Source: UBA668 sp039796575 (GTDB lineage Bacteria; Actinomycetota; Acidimicrobiia; Acidimicrobiales; Ilumatobacteraceae). Taken from it: a stretch of 64,000 nucleotides of DNA. The stretch spans positions 1 through 64,000 of the forward strand of contig JBDKJP010000072.1 of assembly GCA_039796575.1 (NCBI GenBank), in the 5' to 3' direction. Positions 34,999-44,428 of the stretch are shown in pieces. Each line of letters begins with the position of its first letter. The stretch's first letter is position 1. The position numbers were made by a program, and so were the translations under genes. The notes beneath the pieces were generated by a model, which worked only from the letters and a program-made list of their open reading frames with translations, searched no databases and was not told where the DNA came from.

Positions 34999-36821
34999 CC
35001 ACCCTCGACTCGCCCTCCACCGCCGACGCCCTGCCGCGGTGGAGCGTCAGCGATCTCCACGAATCGTTCGACTCGCGCTCGTTCGCCGATGCGATGGATC
35101 GCACCGCCGCCGACGCCGCCCGCATGGAAGCCCTGTTCGAGGAACGAGGCATCCGCGCCGCCGAGCCCCGGCCCGTCACGGCCGACGACGGCACGGCGGC
35201 GGACGAGGCCATCGCCGCGCTGAACGCGTTCCGCGAGCACACCGACCTGCTCGACGCCTACCTCTACGCCACCACGAGCACCGACAGCTACAACGAGCGG
35301 GCCGAGGCGTTGATGGCCGAGTTCGACATGGCCAGCCGCCGACAGCGTCCGCTCGTGGCCCGATTCGCCGCATGGCTCGCGTCGCTCGGCGTGCACGAAC
35401 TGGCCACGGTGAGCCCGGCGGTGGCCGAGCACCTCGGCCCGCTGGAGAAGCTGGCCGACCGCGCCGAACACCAGATGAGCGAGGCGGAAGAAGGGCTCTA
35501 CGCAGAACTGCTGTCCACCGGTTCGGGTGCGTGGGGTCAGCTGCAGCACGTCGTCACGTCGCAGCTCACCGCCACGGTCGCCATGCCCGACGGCAGCGCC
35601 CCCTCCTTGCCGATGGCCGCGGTGCGGGGGCTCGCCAGCCACGCCGACCCCGCGGTGCGCAAGGCCGCGTACGACGCCGAGATGACCGCGTGGCCCACCA
35701 TCGCCGCCACGTGTGCCGCCGCGATGAACGGCGTGAAGGGCGAGGCCACCGTGGTGAACCGACGCCGCGGCTGGTCCACGCCACTCGACGCGTCGCTGTT
35801 CGCCAACAGCGTCAGCCGTGCCACGTTCGACGCGATGCACGACGCCGTCACTGCCTCGCTCCCCGACTTCCGTCACTGGATGCGCAGCAAGGCCCGGCTC
35901 CACGGGCACGACGGCGCGCTGCCGTGGTGGGACCTCACCGCGCCGCTGCCCTTCGCCCCCGCCGAGATCTCCTGGGACGACGGCCTCGGCATCGTGCGCA
36001 ACGCGTTCGGCGCCTACGGCGGCCAGCTCGCCGGCATCGTCGACCGCGCCGTCGACGAGCAGTGGATCGACGCCGGCCCGCGCCCGGGCAAGGGCGGCGG
36101 CGCGTTCTGCATGCCGTTCATCGGCGATCGTTCGCTCGTGTTCCTCAACTGGAGCGGCAGCGTCGACGCAGCGCAGACCACCGCCCACGAGCTCGGCCAC
36201 GCCTATCACAACATCCAGCTCGCCCACCGCACGCCGTTGCAGCGCGCGCTGCCGATGGCGCTCGCCGAGACCGCCAGCATCTTCTGCGAGACGTTGGTGG
36301 TGGAGGAAGGGCTGCAGCGGCTCGAGGGCCGCGACCGCCTGTCGTTGCTCGACACCGATCTGCAGGGCACCAACCAGGTGGTGGTCGACATCCGCAGCCG
36401 CTTCCTGTTCGAGACCGAGGTCTTCGCTCGGCGCTCGCGCCGCACGCTCGGCGTGTCGGAGCTCACCGAGTTGATGCTCGAGGCGCAGCGCGAGGCGTAC
36501 GGCGACGGCCTCGACCAGACGACGGCCCACCCGTACATGTGGGCGCTGAAGCCGCACTACTACGGCAGTCACTTCTACAACTGGCCGTACACGTACGGGT
36601 TGCTGTTCGGGCTCGGCCTGTACGCGCAGTACCGCCTCGATCCCGAGCGGTTCCAGGCGCACTACGACGACGCGCTGTCGCGCGCCGGCATGAACTCGGC
36701 CGAGGAGCTGGGGGCGTTGTTCGGCTTCGACGTCACCGATGGCGCGTTCTGGACGGCCAGCCTCGACGTGGCCCGCGACCGCATCGCCGCGTACGACCGG
36801 TTGGCCGCCGAGGTCGCGTGA
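34995..36821 (+). CDS. pepF: M3-family oligoendopeptidase F
   Basis: 608 residues from GTG 34995. The zinc motif HELGHAYH (in TTAHELGHAYHNIQ) lies near residue 396, and the third ligand Glu in LAETASIFCETLV near 422. The C-terminal PHYYGSHFYNWPYTYGLLFGLGLY is typical of PepF-type M3 peptidases. It cleaves short peptides in the cytoplasm. Start and stop overlap mshD and rlmN respectively by 4 bp, so the three genes are coupled. Confidence 0.94.
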   Translation: MTTLDSPSTADALPRWSVSDLHESFDSRSFADAMDRTAADAARMEALFEERGIRAAEPRPVTADDGTAADEAIAALNAFREHTDLLDAYLYATTSTDSYNERAEALMAEFDMASRRQRPLVARFAAWLASLGVHELATVSPAVAEHLGPLEKLADRAEHQMSEAEEGLYAELLSTGSGAWGQLQHVVTSQLTATVAMPDGSAPSLPMAAVRGLASHADPAVRKAAYDAEMTAWPTIAATCAAAMNGVKGEATVVNRRRGWSTPLDASLFANSVSRATFDAMHDAVTASLPDFRHWMRSKARLHGHDGALPWWDLTAPLPFAPAEISWDDGLGIVRNAFGAYGGQLAGIVDRAVDEQWIDAGPRPGKGGGAFCMPFIGDRSLVFLNWSGSVDAAQTTAHELGHAYHNIQLAHRTPLQRALPMALAETASIFCETLVVEEGLQRLEGRDRLSLLDTDLQGTNQVVVDIRSRFLFETEVFARRSRRTLGVSELTELMLEAQREAYGDGLDQTTAHPYMWALKPHYYGSHFYNWPYTYGLLFGLGLYAQYRLDPERFQAHYDDALSRAGMNSAEELGALFGFDVTDGAFWTASLDVARDRIAAYDRLAAEVA

Positions 36822-37861
36822 CCACCACGCTGTACACGCCCGACCGCGACGAGCTCGCGGCGCTGCTGGAAGGCGAGCCCCGCTATCGACTCGACCAGGT
36901 GTGGTCGGGTCTGTACACGCAGCTCGCGTCGCCCGATCAGATCAGCAATGTGCCCAAGGCGTTGCGTGAGCGGCTGGCGAAGGAACTGCCCACCTCGCTC
37001 ACCCAGGTGGTGCGCCGTGTGAGCGACGGCGGCGACACGGTGAAGTACCTGTGGGAGCTGCACGACGGCAGCCGCGTCGAGACCGTGCTGATGCTGTACC
37101 CCGACCGCGTCACCGTGTGCGTCAGCAGCCAGGCCGGGTGCGCCATGGCGTGTGGCTTCTGCGCCACCGGCCAGGCCGGCTTCACCCGTCACCTCACGGT
37201 CGGCGAGATCGTGGAGCAGGTGGTGGTGGCGGCGCGCGACGCACGCCAGATGGACCGCCGTCTCGCCAACGTGGTGTTCATGGGCATGGGCGAACCGATG
37301 GCCAACGAGGCTGCGGTGTGGTCGGCGGTCGAACGTTTCCACGGCGCCATTGGGCTGTCGGCGCGTCACCTCACCATCAGCACCGTCGGTCTCGTGCCCG
37401 GCATCCACAAGCTCACCGAACGCCCGCTGCCGGTGAACCTCGCCGTGTCGCTCCACGCGGCCAACGACGAGCTGCGCAACGAACTGGTGCCCATCAACAA
37501 GCGCTACCCGCTCGACGTGTTGATGGACGCGTGCGCGCAGTACCTCGCGGTGAAGGGCCGCCGGCTCAGCTTCGAATGGGCGTTGATCGCCGACGTGAAC
37601 GACCGCGAGTCGGACGCGAAGGAACTGGCCCGGCTGTGCCGGAAGTTCCACCTCCCTGCACACGTGAACCTCATTCCGCTCAACCCCACCCCGGGCTATC
37701 CCACGGTGGGCTCGACGCCGACGAAGGTGCACGCGTTCCGCGATCTGCTGGTGCAACTCGGTGTGAACGCCACGGTGCGCCGCAATCGCGGCACCGACAT
37801 CGACGCCGCGTGTGGCCAATTGGCCGCCGGACAGCCGGTGACGTTACGACCCAAGAACTAG
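36818..37861 (+). CDS. rlmN: 23S rRNA (adenine2503-C2)-methyltransferase
   Basis: 347 residues, radical SAM. The cluster motif CAMACGFCATG near residue 110, FMGMGEPMAN (SAM-binding GGE-like motif), and the methyl-carrying C-terminal cysteine in GTDIDAACGQLA are present. It methylates A2503 of 23S rRNA and also tRNA A37. GTG 36818 overlaps pepF. Confidence 0.96.
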   Translation: MTTTLYTPDRDELAALLEGEPRYRLDQVWSGLYTQLASPDQISNVPKALRERLAKELPTSLTQVVRRVSDGGDTVKYLWELHDGSRVETVLMLYPDRVTVCVSSQAGCAMACGFCATGQAGFTRHLTVGEIVEQVVVAARDARQMDRRLANVVFMGMGEPMANEAAVWSAVERFHGAIGLSARHLTISTVGLVPGIHKLTERPLPVNLAVSLHAANDELRNELVPINKRYPLDVLMDACAQYLAVKGRRLSFEWALIADVNDRESDAKELARLCRKFHLPAHVNLIPLNPTPGYPTVGSTPTKVHAFRDLLVQLGVNATVRRNRGTDIDAACGQLAAGQPVTLRPKN

Positions 37862-37947
37862 GACCCTTCCTCGTTCATTTGCCCGGTCAACGATGACCGA
37901 GGAATGTGTGTATTGTGCGCCCACCTGCCGACGGGAAAGGCGCGTCA

Positions 37948-40041
37948 ATGAAACGACTGCTGGTCTTCGCGCTCGCACTTGCGAGCGCCCTCACCTTCGT
38001 ACCGAGTGCTGCCACGGCACTCCCACCGGGGGTGGTGGCAGGCCCGAACTCCATCACCGGCACGGTCACCGACGGAGCCGGCACACCGTTGGCCGGCATC
38101 CGGCTGTCCGACTCGTTCGGCGCCACCGCCGCCACGAGCGACGCTGACGGCACCTATCTGCTCGACGGGCTGCAGCCCGACACCGAGTACTTCGTGTCGG
38201 CCAGCGACCCCGCCGGCTTCCACACGCCGGCGTTCATCGGCCCGGTGCTGGTGAGCTCCATCGAGACCGCGGTGGCCGACATCGTGCTCGACGATGTCGT
38301 CGTCCAGGTGGTCGGCACCATCACCGATCCGCTCGGGCAGCCCGTCGCCGGCGTCACCGTGACCGACTCGCTCGGGTTCGGCATCTTCGCCACCACCGGG
38401 GCCGACGGCCGTTACGCGCTGAGCAACCTGCCGGCCGCGACGTTCGAACTGAACGTCGACCCCTCGGGCAGCCGGCCCGACCTCCGGCCGACCACCATCG
38501 TGGTCGACGTGGTCGACGGTGTCGTTGCCGACGGTTCGGTGCAGCTCCAGGCACAGGCCGCGTTCGTCGTGCACGTCACCGCCGCGGGCTCGCCTGCAGC
38601 GGGCAGCGTCAGCATCTGGCGCTCGTCGCCGTTCGGCTGGGTGCAGGGCCCCGGCGCCGTCATCGGTGCCGACGGCACGGCCGTCGTGGCAGTACCCGAG
38701 GACGGCGACTGGCTGGTGCAGGTCGACTCGGCCACGCCCGACTTCGCCGGCGAGTTCGTGCCCGGCGGTGGCATCCCCGAGGCCGGCACGCTCTACACCA
38801 TCACCGGCGACCAGCAGGTCGCGCTCGACGTCGCGCTCACACCGGCCGGCGTGATCTCGGGCACCATCACCCGGCCCGACGGCTCGCCCGGCAACTTCTT
38901 CGACGCGTCGGCGCTGGCGGTGGGCGGCTCGAACAGCTTCCCCACGCTCGTCGGCTGCAACCTCGCCGACGAGAGCGCTCCGGCCGGCACGTACCGCATC
39001 GGTTGCCTCCAGCCGTCGGTCGACTACATCGTGCAGGCCAGTGGCGGCGAGTCCGCCGATGAGCAGTTCTACCCCGATGCGCAGAGCCCGCAGCGCGCCA
39101 CTCCGGTGGCCGTGGAGCCCGGCGTCGAGACGACCGGCATCGACTTCCAACTCCACCCGAAGACGCCCGAGCCCACCATCACCGGGCTCTCGCAGAGCTA
39201 CTTCCGCACCGGCACCGTCACTCGTGGCGTGCGGGTGTACGGCTCGTTCTTCCCCTCCGATCCGAACGCCCTCGTCTTCCGTGACTTCGTGTTCGGCACC
39301 GAGTTCAAGGTGACCCGCGTGATCAGCTCCCGGGAGGCCGTCGTCGACATCACGGTGGCACCGGGCACCATCGGAGAGGTCCCTGTCGCGCGCGACATCC
39401 TGCTGTTCCGCACCATCGGCGGGTTCGGCAGTTGCGGCTCGTGCATGTTCGTCGGCGATCGCACCACGAAGGTGGGCACCATCACCGGCAAGGTCACCGA
39501 CAATCGCGACCGCGGAGTCGGCGGCGCCCAGGTGCGGCTCACCAGCCTCGACGGGACGACGGTGCACACCGTCGGCACCGCAGCCGACGGCTCGTACACC
39601 GCAGCGGGGCTCGTGCCGGGCAAGTACACGGTGCACTTCGAGGGCACGGAAGCCCTGAACCCGCAGTACTGGCGCCGACAGACCTCCGCAACAGCAGCGA
39701 CGCCGGTGACGGTGTCGACCGGCAAGACCACGAAGGACATCTCGGCCAAGCTCGCTCGTCGCGGGCCGATCACCATCACCGGTGCGGTGCAGACCGAGGT
39801 GCCGACGTCGTTCGATCTCGACCTCGTCGGCACCGGCCTGTCGTCCATCGAGGACGGCTTCCGCGTGTCGATCGCGGGGCCGTTCGGTCCGCAGGTGCTG
39901 ACGGCGACCTCGGTGTCGTCCACCAACCTGCGCGTGAGCGGCTTCACGTTCCCCGGCGTCTACGACGTGACCGTCACGTGGACCGCCGACAACGGCACCC
40001 TGCGCAGCACCGTCTGCAGCGGCTGCCTGAACGTGGTCTAG
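37948..40041 (+). CDS. Large secreted protein with repeated carboxypeptidase-regulatory-like domains
   Basis: 697 residues with a signal peptide (MKRLLVFALALASALTFVPSAATA). At least four repeats of the 'I(T)GTVTDGAGTPLAGIRLSDS...' type (about residues 32, 115, 300 and 515) resemble CarboxypepD_reg/Ig-like beta-sandwich domains found in surface proteins. An IPT/TIG-like region is near residue 405, and a second such domain ends the chain. A CxxCG-type pair (GSCGSCM) is near 500 and another (CSGC) near the end. No LPxTG or membrane anchor is seen, so it should be released or bound through a partner. Confidence 0.75.
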   Translation: MKRLLVFALALASALTFVPSAATALPPGVVAGPNSITGTVTDGAGTPLAGIRLSDSFGATAATSDADGTYLLDGLQPDTEYFVSASDPAGFHTPAFIGPVLVSSIETAVADIVLDDVVVQVVGTITDPLGQPVAGVTVTDSLGFGIFATTGADGRYALSNLPAATFELNVDPSGSRPDLRPTTIVVDVVDGVVADGSVQLQAQAAFVVHVTAAGSPAAGSVSIWRSSPFGWVQGPGAVIGADGTAVVAVPEDGDWLVQVDSATPDFAGEFVPGGGIPEAGTLYTITGDQQVALDVALTPAGVISGTITRPDGSPGNFFDASALAVGGSNSFPTLVGCNLADESAPAGTYRIGCLQPSVDYIVQASGGESADEQFYPDAQSPQRATPVAVEPGVETTGIDFQLHPKTPEPTITGLSQSYFRTGTVTRGVRVYGSFFPSDPNALVFRDFVFGTEFKVTRVISSREAVVDITVAPGTIGEVPVARDILLFRTIGGFGSCGSCMFVGDRTTKVGTITGKVTDNRDRGVGGAQVRLTSLDGTTVHTVGTAADGSYTAAGLVPGKYTVHFEGTEALNPQYWRRQTSATAATPVTVSTGKTTKDISAKLARRGPITITGAVQTEVPTSFDLDLVGTGLSSIEDGFRVSIAGPFGPQVLTATSVSSTNLRVSGFTFPGVYDVTVTWTADNGTLRSTVCSGCLNVV

Positions 40042-40418
40042 GCGAGGTACTTGGGGTTGGCGACGGTGAGCTTGTCCTTCACCGTCGCCCACACCAGTTC
40101 GCGCACTTCGGGCAGGCGGTCGTCGAGCTCACCCTCGCGGATGCGGCGGGCCAGCTCGCGCTCGTCGGCGCAGCCGAGCTGCGCGAGACGGGCGGCGTGC
40201 GCCACCGCCTGGCCGTGACCGAGCTCGAGTTCGCGCTCCACCATCGCCAGCACGTTCACGGCCACGCGGGTGTGGAACTGCAGCCGACCGGTGGTGCCGG
40301 CCAGCACGTCGCGTTCCAGCCACTCGCGCACGCTCTCCACCAGCTGCAGCGCCGACGGCATGTCGTGCGGGCCCACGAGTTCGTGGTCCGGCGTGTTCGG
40401 ATCGTCGACGTCGCTCAC
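40038..40418 (-). CDS. DUF6285-type protein
   Basis: 126 residues from GTG 40418, helical, with ALQLVESVREWLERDVL and HTRVAVNVLAMVERELELG. It matches the small protein usually encoded next to APH-like phosphotransferases and acyl-CoA dehydrogenases (DUF6285). Function unknown. Its start overlaps the phosphotransferase stop by 4 bp and its end overlaps the convergent secreted-protein gene. Confidence 0.75.
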   Translation of the reverse strand: MSDVDDPNTPDHELVGPHDMPSALQLVESVREWLERDVLAGTTGRLQFHTRVAVNVLAMVERELELGHGQAVAHAARLAQLGCADERELARRIREGELDDRLPEVRELVWATVKDKLTVANPKYLA

Positions 40419-41350
40419 CAGCGTCCCTCCAGTGCCAGGAACAGGTCGTGCTCGTTCTCGCACACCCGGCGGCCGATGGCGGCGAGCTCGTGGCTGCGCG
40501 CCACACCCGACACGTGGGCGTTGGCCTGACCGATGCACATGATGCCCCACTTCAAGGTGCCGAGCACCTCCCACCAGCGCACCACCTCGGCGTCGACGTC
40601 GATGCCGCTCGCCTCGCGATAGGCGTCGATGAGCTGGTGGTACTCCCCCACGCCGGCCACGGGCTTGGGGCTGCCGAACCGCCACGCCTTCACGCACAGC
40701 CAGCCGAGGTCCTCCATCGGGTCACCGACGTGGGCGAGCTCCCAGTCGAGCACGGCGCGCAGGCCGTCGGCGCCCACCATCACGTTGCCGAGGCGGAAGT
40801 CGCCGTGCACCAGCGTGGTGCGGCTGCTGGGCGGACGGTGTTCGTCGAGCCACTTGAACACGAGCTCGAACGTCGGGTGCGGTTCGGCCATCAGGTCGAG
40901 CATCTGCCGGTACTGGTGCACCTGATCGGTGGCGGTGAGCCCCGGGATGGTGGCCGGGTCGATGGTGTGCAACTGGGCGAGCGCACGACCGAGCTGGCCG
41001 GGCAGCACGGCTCGCGCCGTGGCGAACTCGTCGTCGCGCAGGATCTTGCGCGCGATGGTCTCGCCGTCGACGGCAGAGAGCACCATGTACGCCGAGCCGA
41101 TGTCGGAGGGTGTGGCCGACGACGCGACCAACTCGGCCGTCGGCACCCCGGCCGCGTGCGCGGCACGCACCACCTCGGCCTCGGTGCCCATGTCGCGGGT
41201 GTCGCCACTGCGCTGCCGTTGCAGGATGAGCGGGCGGCCGTCGGCGACGAACCGGAACGTCTCACGAGAAGCACCACCCGACAACCGCGTCAGGTCGGTG
41301 ACCTCACGCGCTCCCAGGGCCGCGGCGAGTGCCGCTGACAGATCGTCCAT
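40415..41350 (-). CDS. Aminoglycoside-phosphotransferase-like (APH family) protein
   Basis: 311 residues of the protein-kinase-like APH fold. The catalytic loop LVHGDFRLGNVMV near residue 180 and the Mg-binding VLDWELAHVGDPMEDLGWL near 198 are intact. This subgroup (ACAD10-like/'phosphotransferase family') is generally linked to lipid or acyl-CoA metabolism rather than antibiotic resistance; an enoyl-CoA hydratase is in the window but 20 kb away. Substrate unknown. Confidence 0.88.
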   Translation of the reverse strand: MDDLSAALAAALGAREVTDLTRLSGGASRETFRFVADGRPLILQRQRSGDTRDMGTEAEVVRAAHAAGVPTAELVASSATPSDIGSAYMVLSAVDGETIARKILRDDEFATARAVLPGQLGRALAQLHTIDPATIPGLTATDQVHQYRQMLDLMAEPHPTFELVFKWLDEHRPPSSRTTLVHGDFRLGNVMVGADGLRAVLDWELAHVGDPMEDLGWLCVKAWRFGSPKPVAGVGEYHQLIDAYREASGIDVDAEVVRWWEVLGTLKWGIMCIGQANAHVSGVARSHELAAIGRRVCENEHDLFLALEGRW

Positions 41351-41395
41351 GGCGGTCAGCCTTGCCGATGCGGCGCGACGGTTCCGAACCGTGCG

Positions 41396-42583
41396 TCAGC
41401 AGTGGGCGCGAACGGTGGGGTACGGGTTCACCGCGGCGCCACCGCCGGGGTGGATCTCGAAGTGCAGGTGCGGCACGCTGAACTTCGCGTTGCCGGTCTG
41501 GCCCATGTAGCCGATGACGTCGCCCTTGCTGACGGCACCGAGCTTCGCGTAGCGATCGAGGTGCGCGTAGTAGTACTTGTTGCCGTCGGCACCGGTGAAC
41601 CAGATGGTGATGCCGCCGAGCGTGTTGCTCTTCGGCTGCGCGAAACCGTCGACCACGGCGAGCAGCGGCACGCCGATGGGACCGATCATGTCGACGCCCT
41701 GGTGACGACGACCACCGCTGCGCGGTGCACCCCAGGTGTCGCCGAACGCCACGGCTGCATCGCCCGTGGGGCACACCCAGTCGACGCCGCCGTAGTCGTT
41801 GCCACCGGCACCGCCGGGCCGGCCACCTGCGCCACCGCCGCCGGTCTGACCGCCGGCGCCACCGGCGCGCGGCGCCGAGGTCTGCGGCGCACCGCCACCA
41901 CCGTCGGCACCTGCCGGGTCGAAGCCTTCTTCGAGCGTGGTGGACGATGCCTGCTTGGCGGCATCGGCCGCGGCCTTCGCCGCGCGAGCAGCTTCCTCGG
42001 CCGCGAGGGCCTTCTTCACCGCTTCGTCCTTGAGGCGTTGCGCCTCCACTTCCTTCAGCCGCTCGACCTCGGCCGTGGCCTGGTCGCGCAGTGCTGCGGC
42101 GGTGGCCTTCTGCGCCTCACCCTCGGCCTGCTTGTCGGCGAGCGCCTGCTTCTTCGAGTCGAGGTCGCGGCTGAGCGAGTCGTAGTTGTCGAAGTCCTCG
42201 TCGGAGGTGTCGTTGATGACGGCGGACAGGGCGGCAACCTGCATCATCTCCTCGGGCGTGGAGAACCCGTTGAGCAGGGGCGACGACGTGTTGGTGGACC
42301 GCGTGAAGCGGTTCACGGCGATCTGCTCGACACGCTCCTGGAGCGCGTCGACCTGCCCCTGCAGGTCGGCCACCTCGGCCTCGAGCGCCTGTGCCTCCAG
42401 CGACAGCTGGTCGAGGCGGCTCTCCGCCTGGAAGTACGCGTCGGCGGCCGCATTGGCGCGTTCGCGTGCGTCGGCGATCTCGCGAGCCGCCTGCTCGGCG
42501 GGGTCCTCGGCGCGCACAAGATGCGCCGGTGCCACGGGCACGAGCGCGCTGAGTGCGAGGACGAGGGGGAGGAAACGACGCAT
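41396..42583 (-). CDS. Secreted M23 peptidase with coiled coil (EnvC/NlpD-like)
   Basis: 395 residues. A signal peptide precedes a long coiled coil (about residues 25-205, broken at STNTSSPLLNGFSTPEE), then a Gly-rich linker, and an M23 domain. The zinc motifs are complete: RHQGVD (H-x3-D) and PHLHFE (H-x-H). The architecture fits murein hydrolases or their activators acting at division. It is divergent from an ABC ATPase gene, with about 98 bp between the starts. Confidence 0.9.
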   Translation of the reverse strand: MRRFLPLVLALSALVPVAPAHLVRAEDPAEQAAREIADARERANAAADAYFQAESRLDQLSLEAQALEAEVADLQGQVDALQERVEQIAVNRFTRSTNTSSPLLNGFSTPEEMMQVAALSAVINDTSDEDFDNYDSLSRDLDSKKQALADKQAEGEAQKATAAALRDQATAEVERLKEVEAQRLKDEAVKKALAAEEAARAAKAAADAAKQASSTTLEEGFDPAGADGGGGAPQTSAPRAGGAGGQTGGGGAGGRPGGAGGNDYGGVDWVCPTGDAAVAFGDTWGAPRSGGRRHQGVDMIGPIGVPLLAVVDGFAQPKSNTLGGITIWFTGADGNKYYYAHLDRYAKLGAVSKGDVIGYMGQTGNAKFSVPHLHFEIHPGGGAAVNPYPTVRAHC

Positions 42584-42681
42584 TCGGGGGGTCAGGCTAA
42601 CAGTTGTTGCATTTCGGTTACATTCATTGCCCGCACGAATCTCGTGCCGTGCACTGCCGGCCGCCTAGTGTCATCGGCCAG

Positions 42682-43473
42682 ATGAGCCCGGTACTGAACC
42701 TCTCGCGAGTCACCTTCGTGCGTGACGAGCGCCTCATCCTTGCCCCCATCGACTGGCGGGTGAGGGATGCCGAGCGGTGGCTGGTGCTCGGCGCCAACGG
42801 GTCGGGCAAGACCACCCTGTTGCGCATCGCGTCGATGTACGAGCACCCGAGCGCCGGCAAGGTGGAGGTGCTCGGTGAGCGGCTCGGCCGCACCGACGTG
42901 CGCGAGCTCCGGCGTCGGGTGGGCTACATGTCGGCCGCGCTCGCCGTGCAGATCCGGCCCGAGCTGCGTGCCCGCGACGTGGTGATGACGGCCCGCTACG
43001 CCGCGCTCGAGCCGTGGTGGCACCGGTACACCACCGCCGACGAGGCCCAGGCCGACGCGTGCCTCGAGCGGATGGGTGTCGGCTGGACCGCCGAACGGTC
43101 GCTCGGCACGTTGTCGTCGGGCGAGCAGCAGCGCGTGCTCCTGGCGCGCACGCTGATGAACGACCCCGGTGTGCTGCTGCTCGACGAGCCCAGCGCGCGC
43201 CTCGACCTCGGGGGCCGTGAACAGTTGGTCACGGCCCTGTCGGAGCTGACGCTCGACCCCGCCGCTCCCCCGCTGGTGCTCGTCACCCATCACCTCGACG
43301 AGGTCCCGCCGGGCATGACCCATGTGCTGATGCTGCGCGACGGGCAGGTGGTGGCGAAGGGCCCCATCGGCCGCCACCTCACGGCCGCCAACCTGAGCAC
43401 CACGTTCGGCATGCCGCTGCAGTTGGAGCGACGCGCCGACGGCAGGCTCAGCGCGTGGAACGCACCAACGTGA
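42682..43473 (+). CDS. Stand-alone ABC transporter ATPase
   Basis: 263 residues. Walker A GANGSGKTT, the Q-loop region, signature LSSGEQQRVLLAR, Walker B GVLLLDEPSARLD and the H-loop LVTHHLDEV are intact. The divergent alpha-helical segment and WHRYTTADEAQ resemble ModF/YlmA-like ATPases. No permease or binding protein is adjacent, so its partner is unknown. The 3' end overlaps the convergent SRPBCC gene by 26 bp. Confidence 0.88.
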   Translation: MSPVLNLSRVTFVRDERLILAPIDWRVRDAERWLVLGANGSGKTTLLRIASMYEHPSAGKVEVLGERLGRTDVRELRRRVGYMSAALAVQIRPELRARDVVMTARYAALEPWWHRYTTADEAQADACLERMGVGWTAERSLGTLSSGEQQRVLLARTLMNDPGVLLLDEPSARLDLGGREQLVTALSELTLDPAAPPLVLVTHHLDEVPPGMTHVLMLRDGQVVAKGPIGRHLTAANLSTTFGMPLQLERRADGRLSAWNAPT

Positions 43474-43891
43474 GCAGCCGCTCACGGCCGTTGGTGATCT
43501 GATCCGCCAACGCCCGTTCGAGCACACCACCGGTCCACAGTCCGCCGCCGTAGTGGAGGTGCATCTCCAGCCGGCATCCGTCGTCGACCGGGGTCACCTC
43601 GGCGCGCAGCACCCACGGTGAATGCGTGCGCCCGTCGGTCTCGTGCCGTTCGAACACGGCGACGTGTTGGTCGATGTCGTGCGTGGTGCGACGCATGCGC
43701 AACTGCTTGCTGCGGGCGAACGGGCCGATGCGGGCGCGCAGCTCGATGTGCCACTCCGGTGCACCGTCACCCTCCACCGATTCGGCGCGGTGCACCAGGT
43801 CGACCCACGACGGGTAGCGGCCGAGGTCGTCGACGAACGCGAACAGCTCGTCGGGTGAGCACGGGGCCTCGAGCGCTGCATGGACGTCCAC
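43448..43891 (-). CDS. SRPBCC/polyketide-cyclase-like protein
   Basis: 147 residues from GTG 43891. DVHAALEAPCSPDELFAFVDDLGRYPSWVDLVHRAES is the usual start of a START/SRPBCC domain that binds hydrophobic ligands. The long C-terminal helix ends ALADQITNGRERLLTLVRSTR. Ligand unknown. Shares 26 bp with the ATPase gene on the opposite strand. Confidence 0.8.
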   Translation of the reverse strand: MDVHAALEAPCSPDELFAFVDDLGRYPSWVDLVHRAESVEGDGAPEWHIELRARIGPFARSKQLRMRRTTHDIDQHVAVFERHETDGRTHSPWVLRAEVTPVDDGCRLEMHLHYGGGLWTGGVLERALADQITNGRERLLTLVRSTR

Positions 43892-43996
43892 CCGTGCAGT
43901 ATCGCCGATCCATTCGCGTCCCTTCACAGTTTCCTCACACGTGGTCGTCAGAGTGCGTCGTGTCAGCCCCACCCCGAACCCGAAAGCAGGCACGAC

Positions 43997-44359
43997 ATGA
44001 ACATCACCAAGAAGCTCCTCACCGGTACGACCGCCGCCGTCATGGTGGCCGGCATCGGTCTCGGTTCGGTGGCCTCGGCCGAGGCCCCGACCGCCGCTGC
44101 CCGGCCCGCCGTCGACGTGCAGGCCAAGTGCGACCGCGAGCCGCAGATCACCGCCCAGTACGACAAGACCCACGAGGCGCTCACGAAGCGGATCGCCAAC
44201 CTCCAGGAGCGTCACCAGAAGGCCGTCGACAACGGTCGCGACAAGCTCGCCACCCGTCTCCAGCGCCTCATCACGCGGGTGCAGCAACTCGACACGAAGA
44301 TCACCAACCGCTACGAGAAGTACGAGGCGTGGTTCGACGCCAACTGCCAGGCCGGCTGA
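43997..44359 (+). CDS. Small secreted helical protein
   Basis: 120 residues. A signal peptide (MNITKKLLTGTTAAVMVAGIGLGSVASA) is followed by a helix-rich, basic mature part (LTKRIANLQERHQKAVDNGRDKLATRLQRLITRVQQLDTKITNRYEKYEAWFDANC) with a heptad-like pattern and two cysteines (KCDRE and NCQAG) near its ends, which may form a disulfide. No family recognised. Confidence 0.65.
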   Translation: MNITKKLLTGTTAAVMVAGIGLGSVASAEAPTAAARPAVDVQAKCDREPQITAQYDKTHEALTKRIANLQERHQKAVDNGRDKLATRLQRLITRVQQLDTKITNRYEKYEAWFDANCQAG

Positions 44360-44385
44360 CCCCCGACCGCACGGATCCCCCGATG

Positions 44386-44416
44386 CACCGGCGCTCCCCT
44401 CGTGGGGGCGCCGGTG
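44386..44416. terminator. Strong GC-rich hairpin in convergent gap
   Basis: A 9-bp stem (CACCGGCGC/GCGCCGGTG) continues, after a one-base bulge, into four more G-C pairs around a TCGT loop. It lies 27 bp after the small secreted protein gene and before the convergent DUF3499-like gene. No T-run follows on either strand, so it is a likely but U-less bidirectional terminator. Confidence 0.5.
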
Positions 44417-44428
44417 GCGCGTGCCGGC

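Noticed and set aside
40415..41350. Aminoglycoside resistance gene
   Set aside because: The APH fold is present, but the pairing with a DUF6285 gene fits the metabolic phosphotransferase subgroup rather than resistance enzymes.
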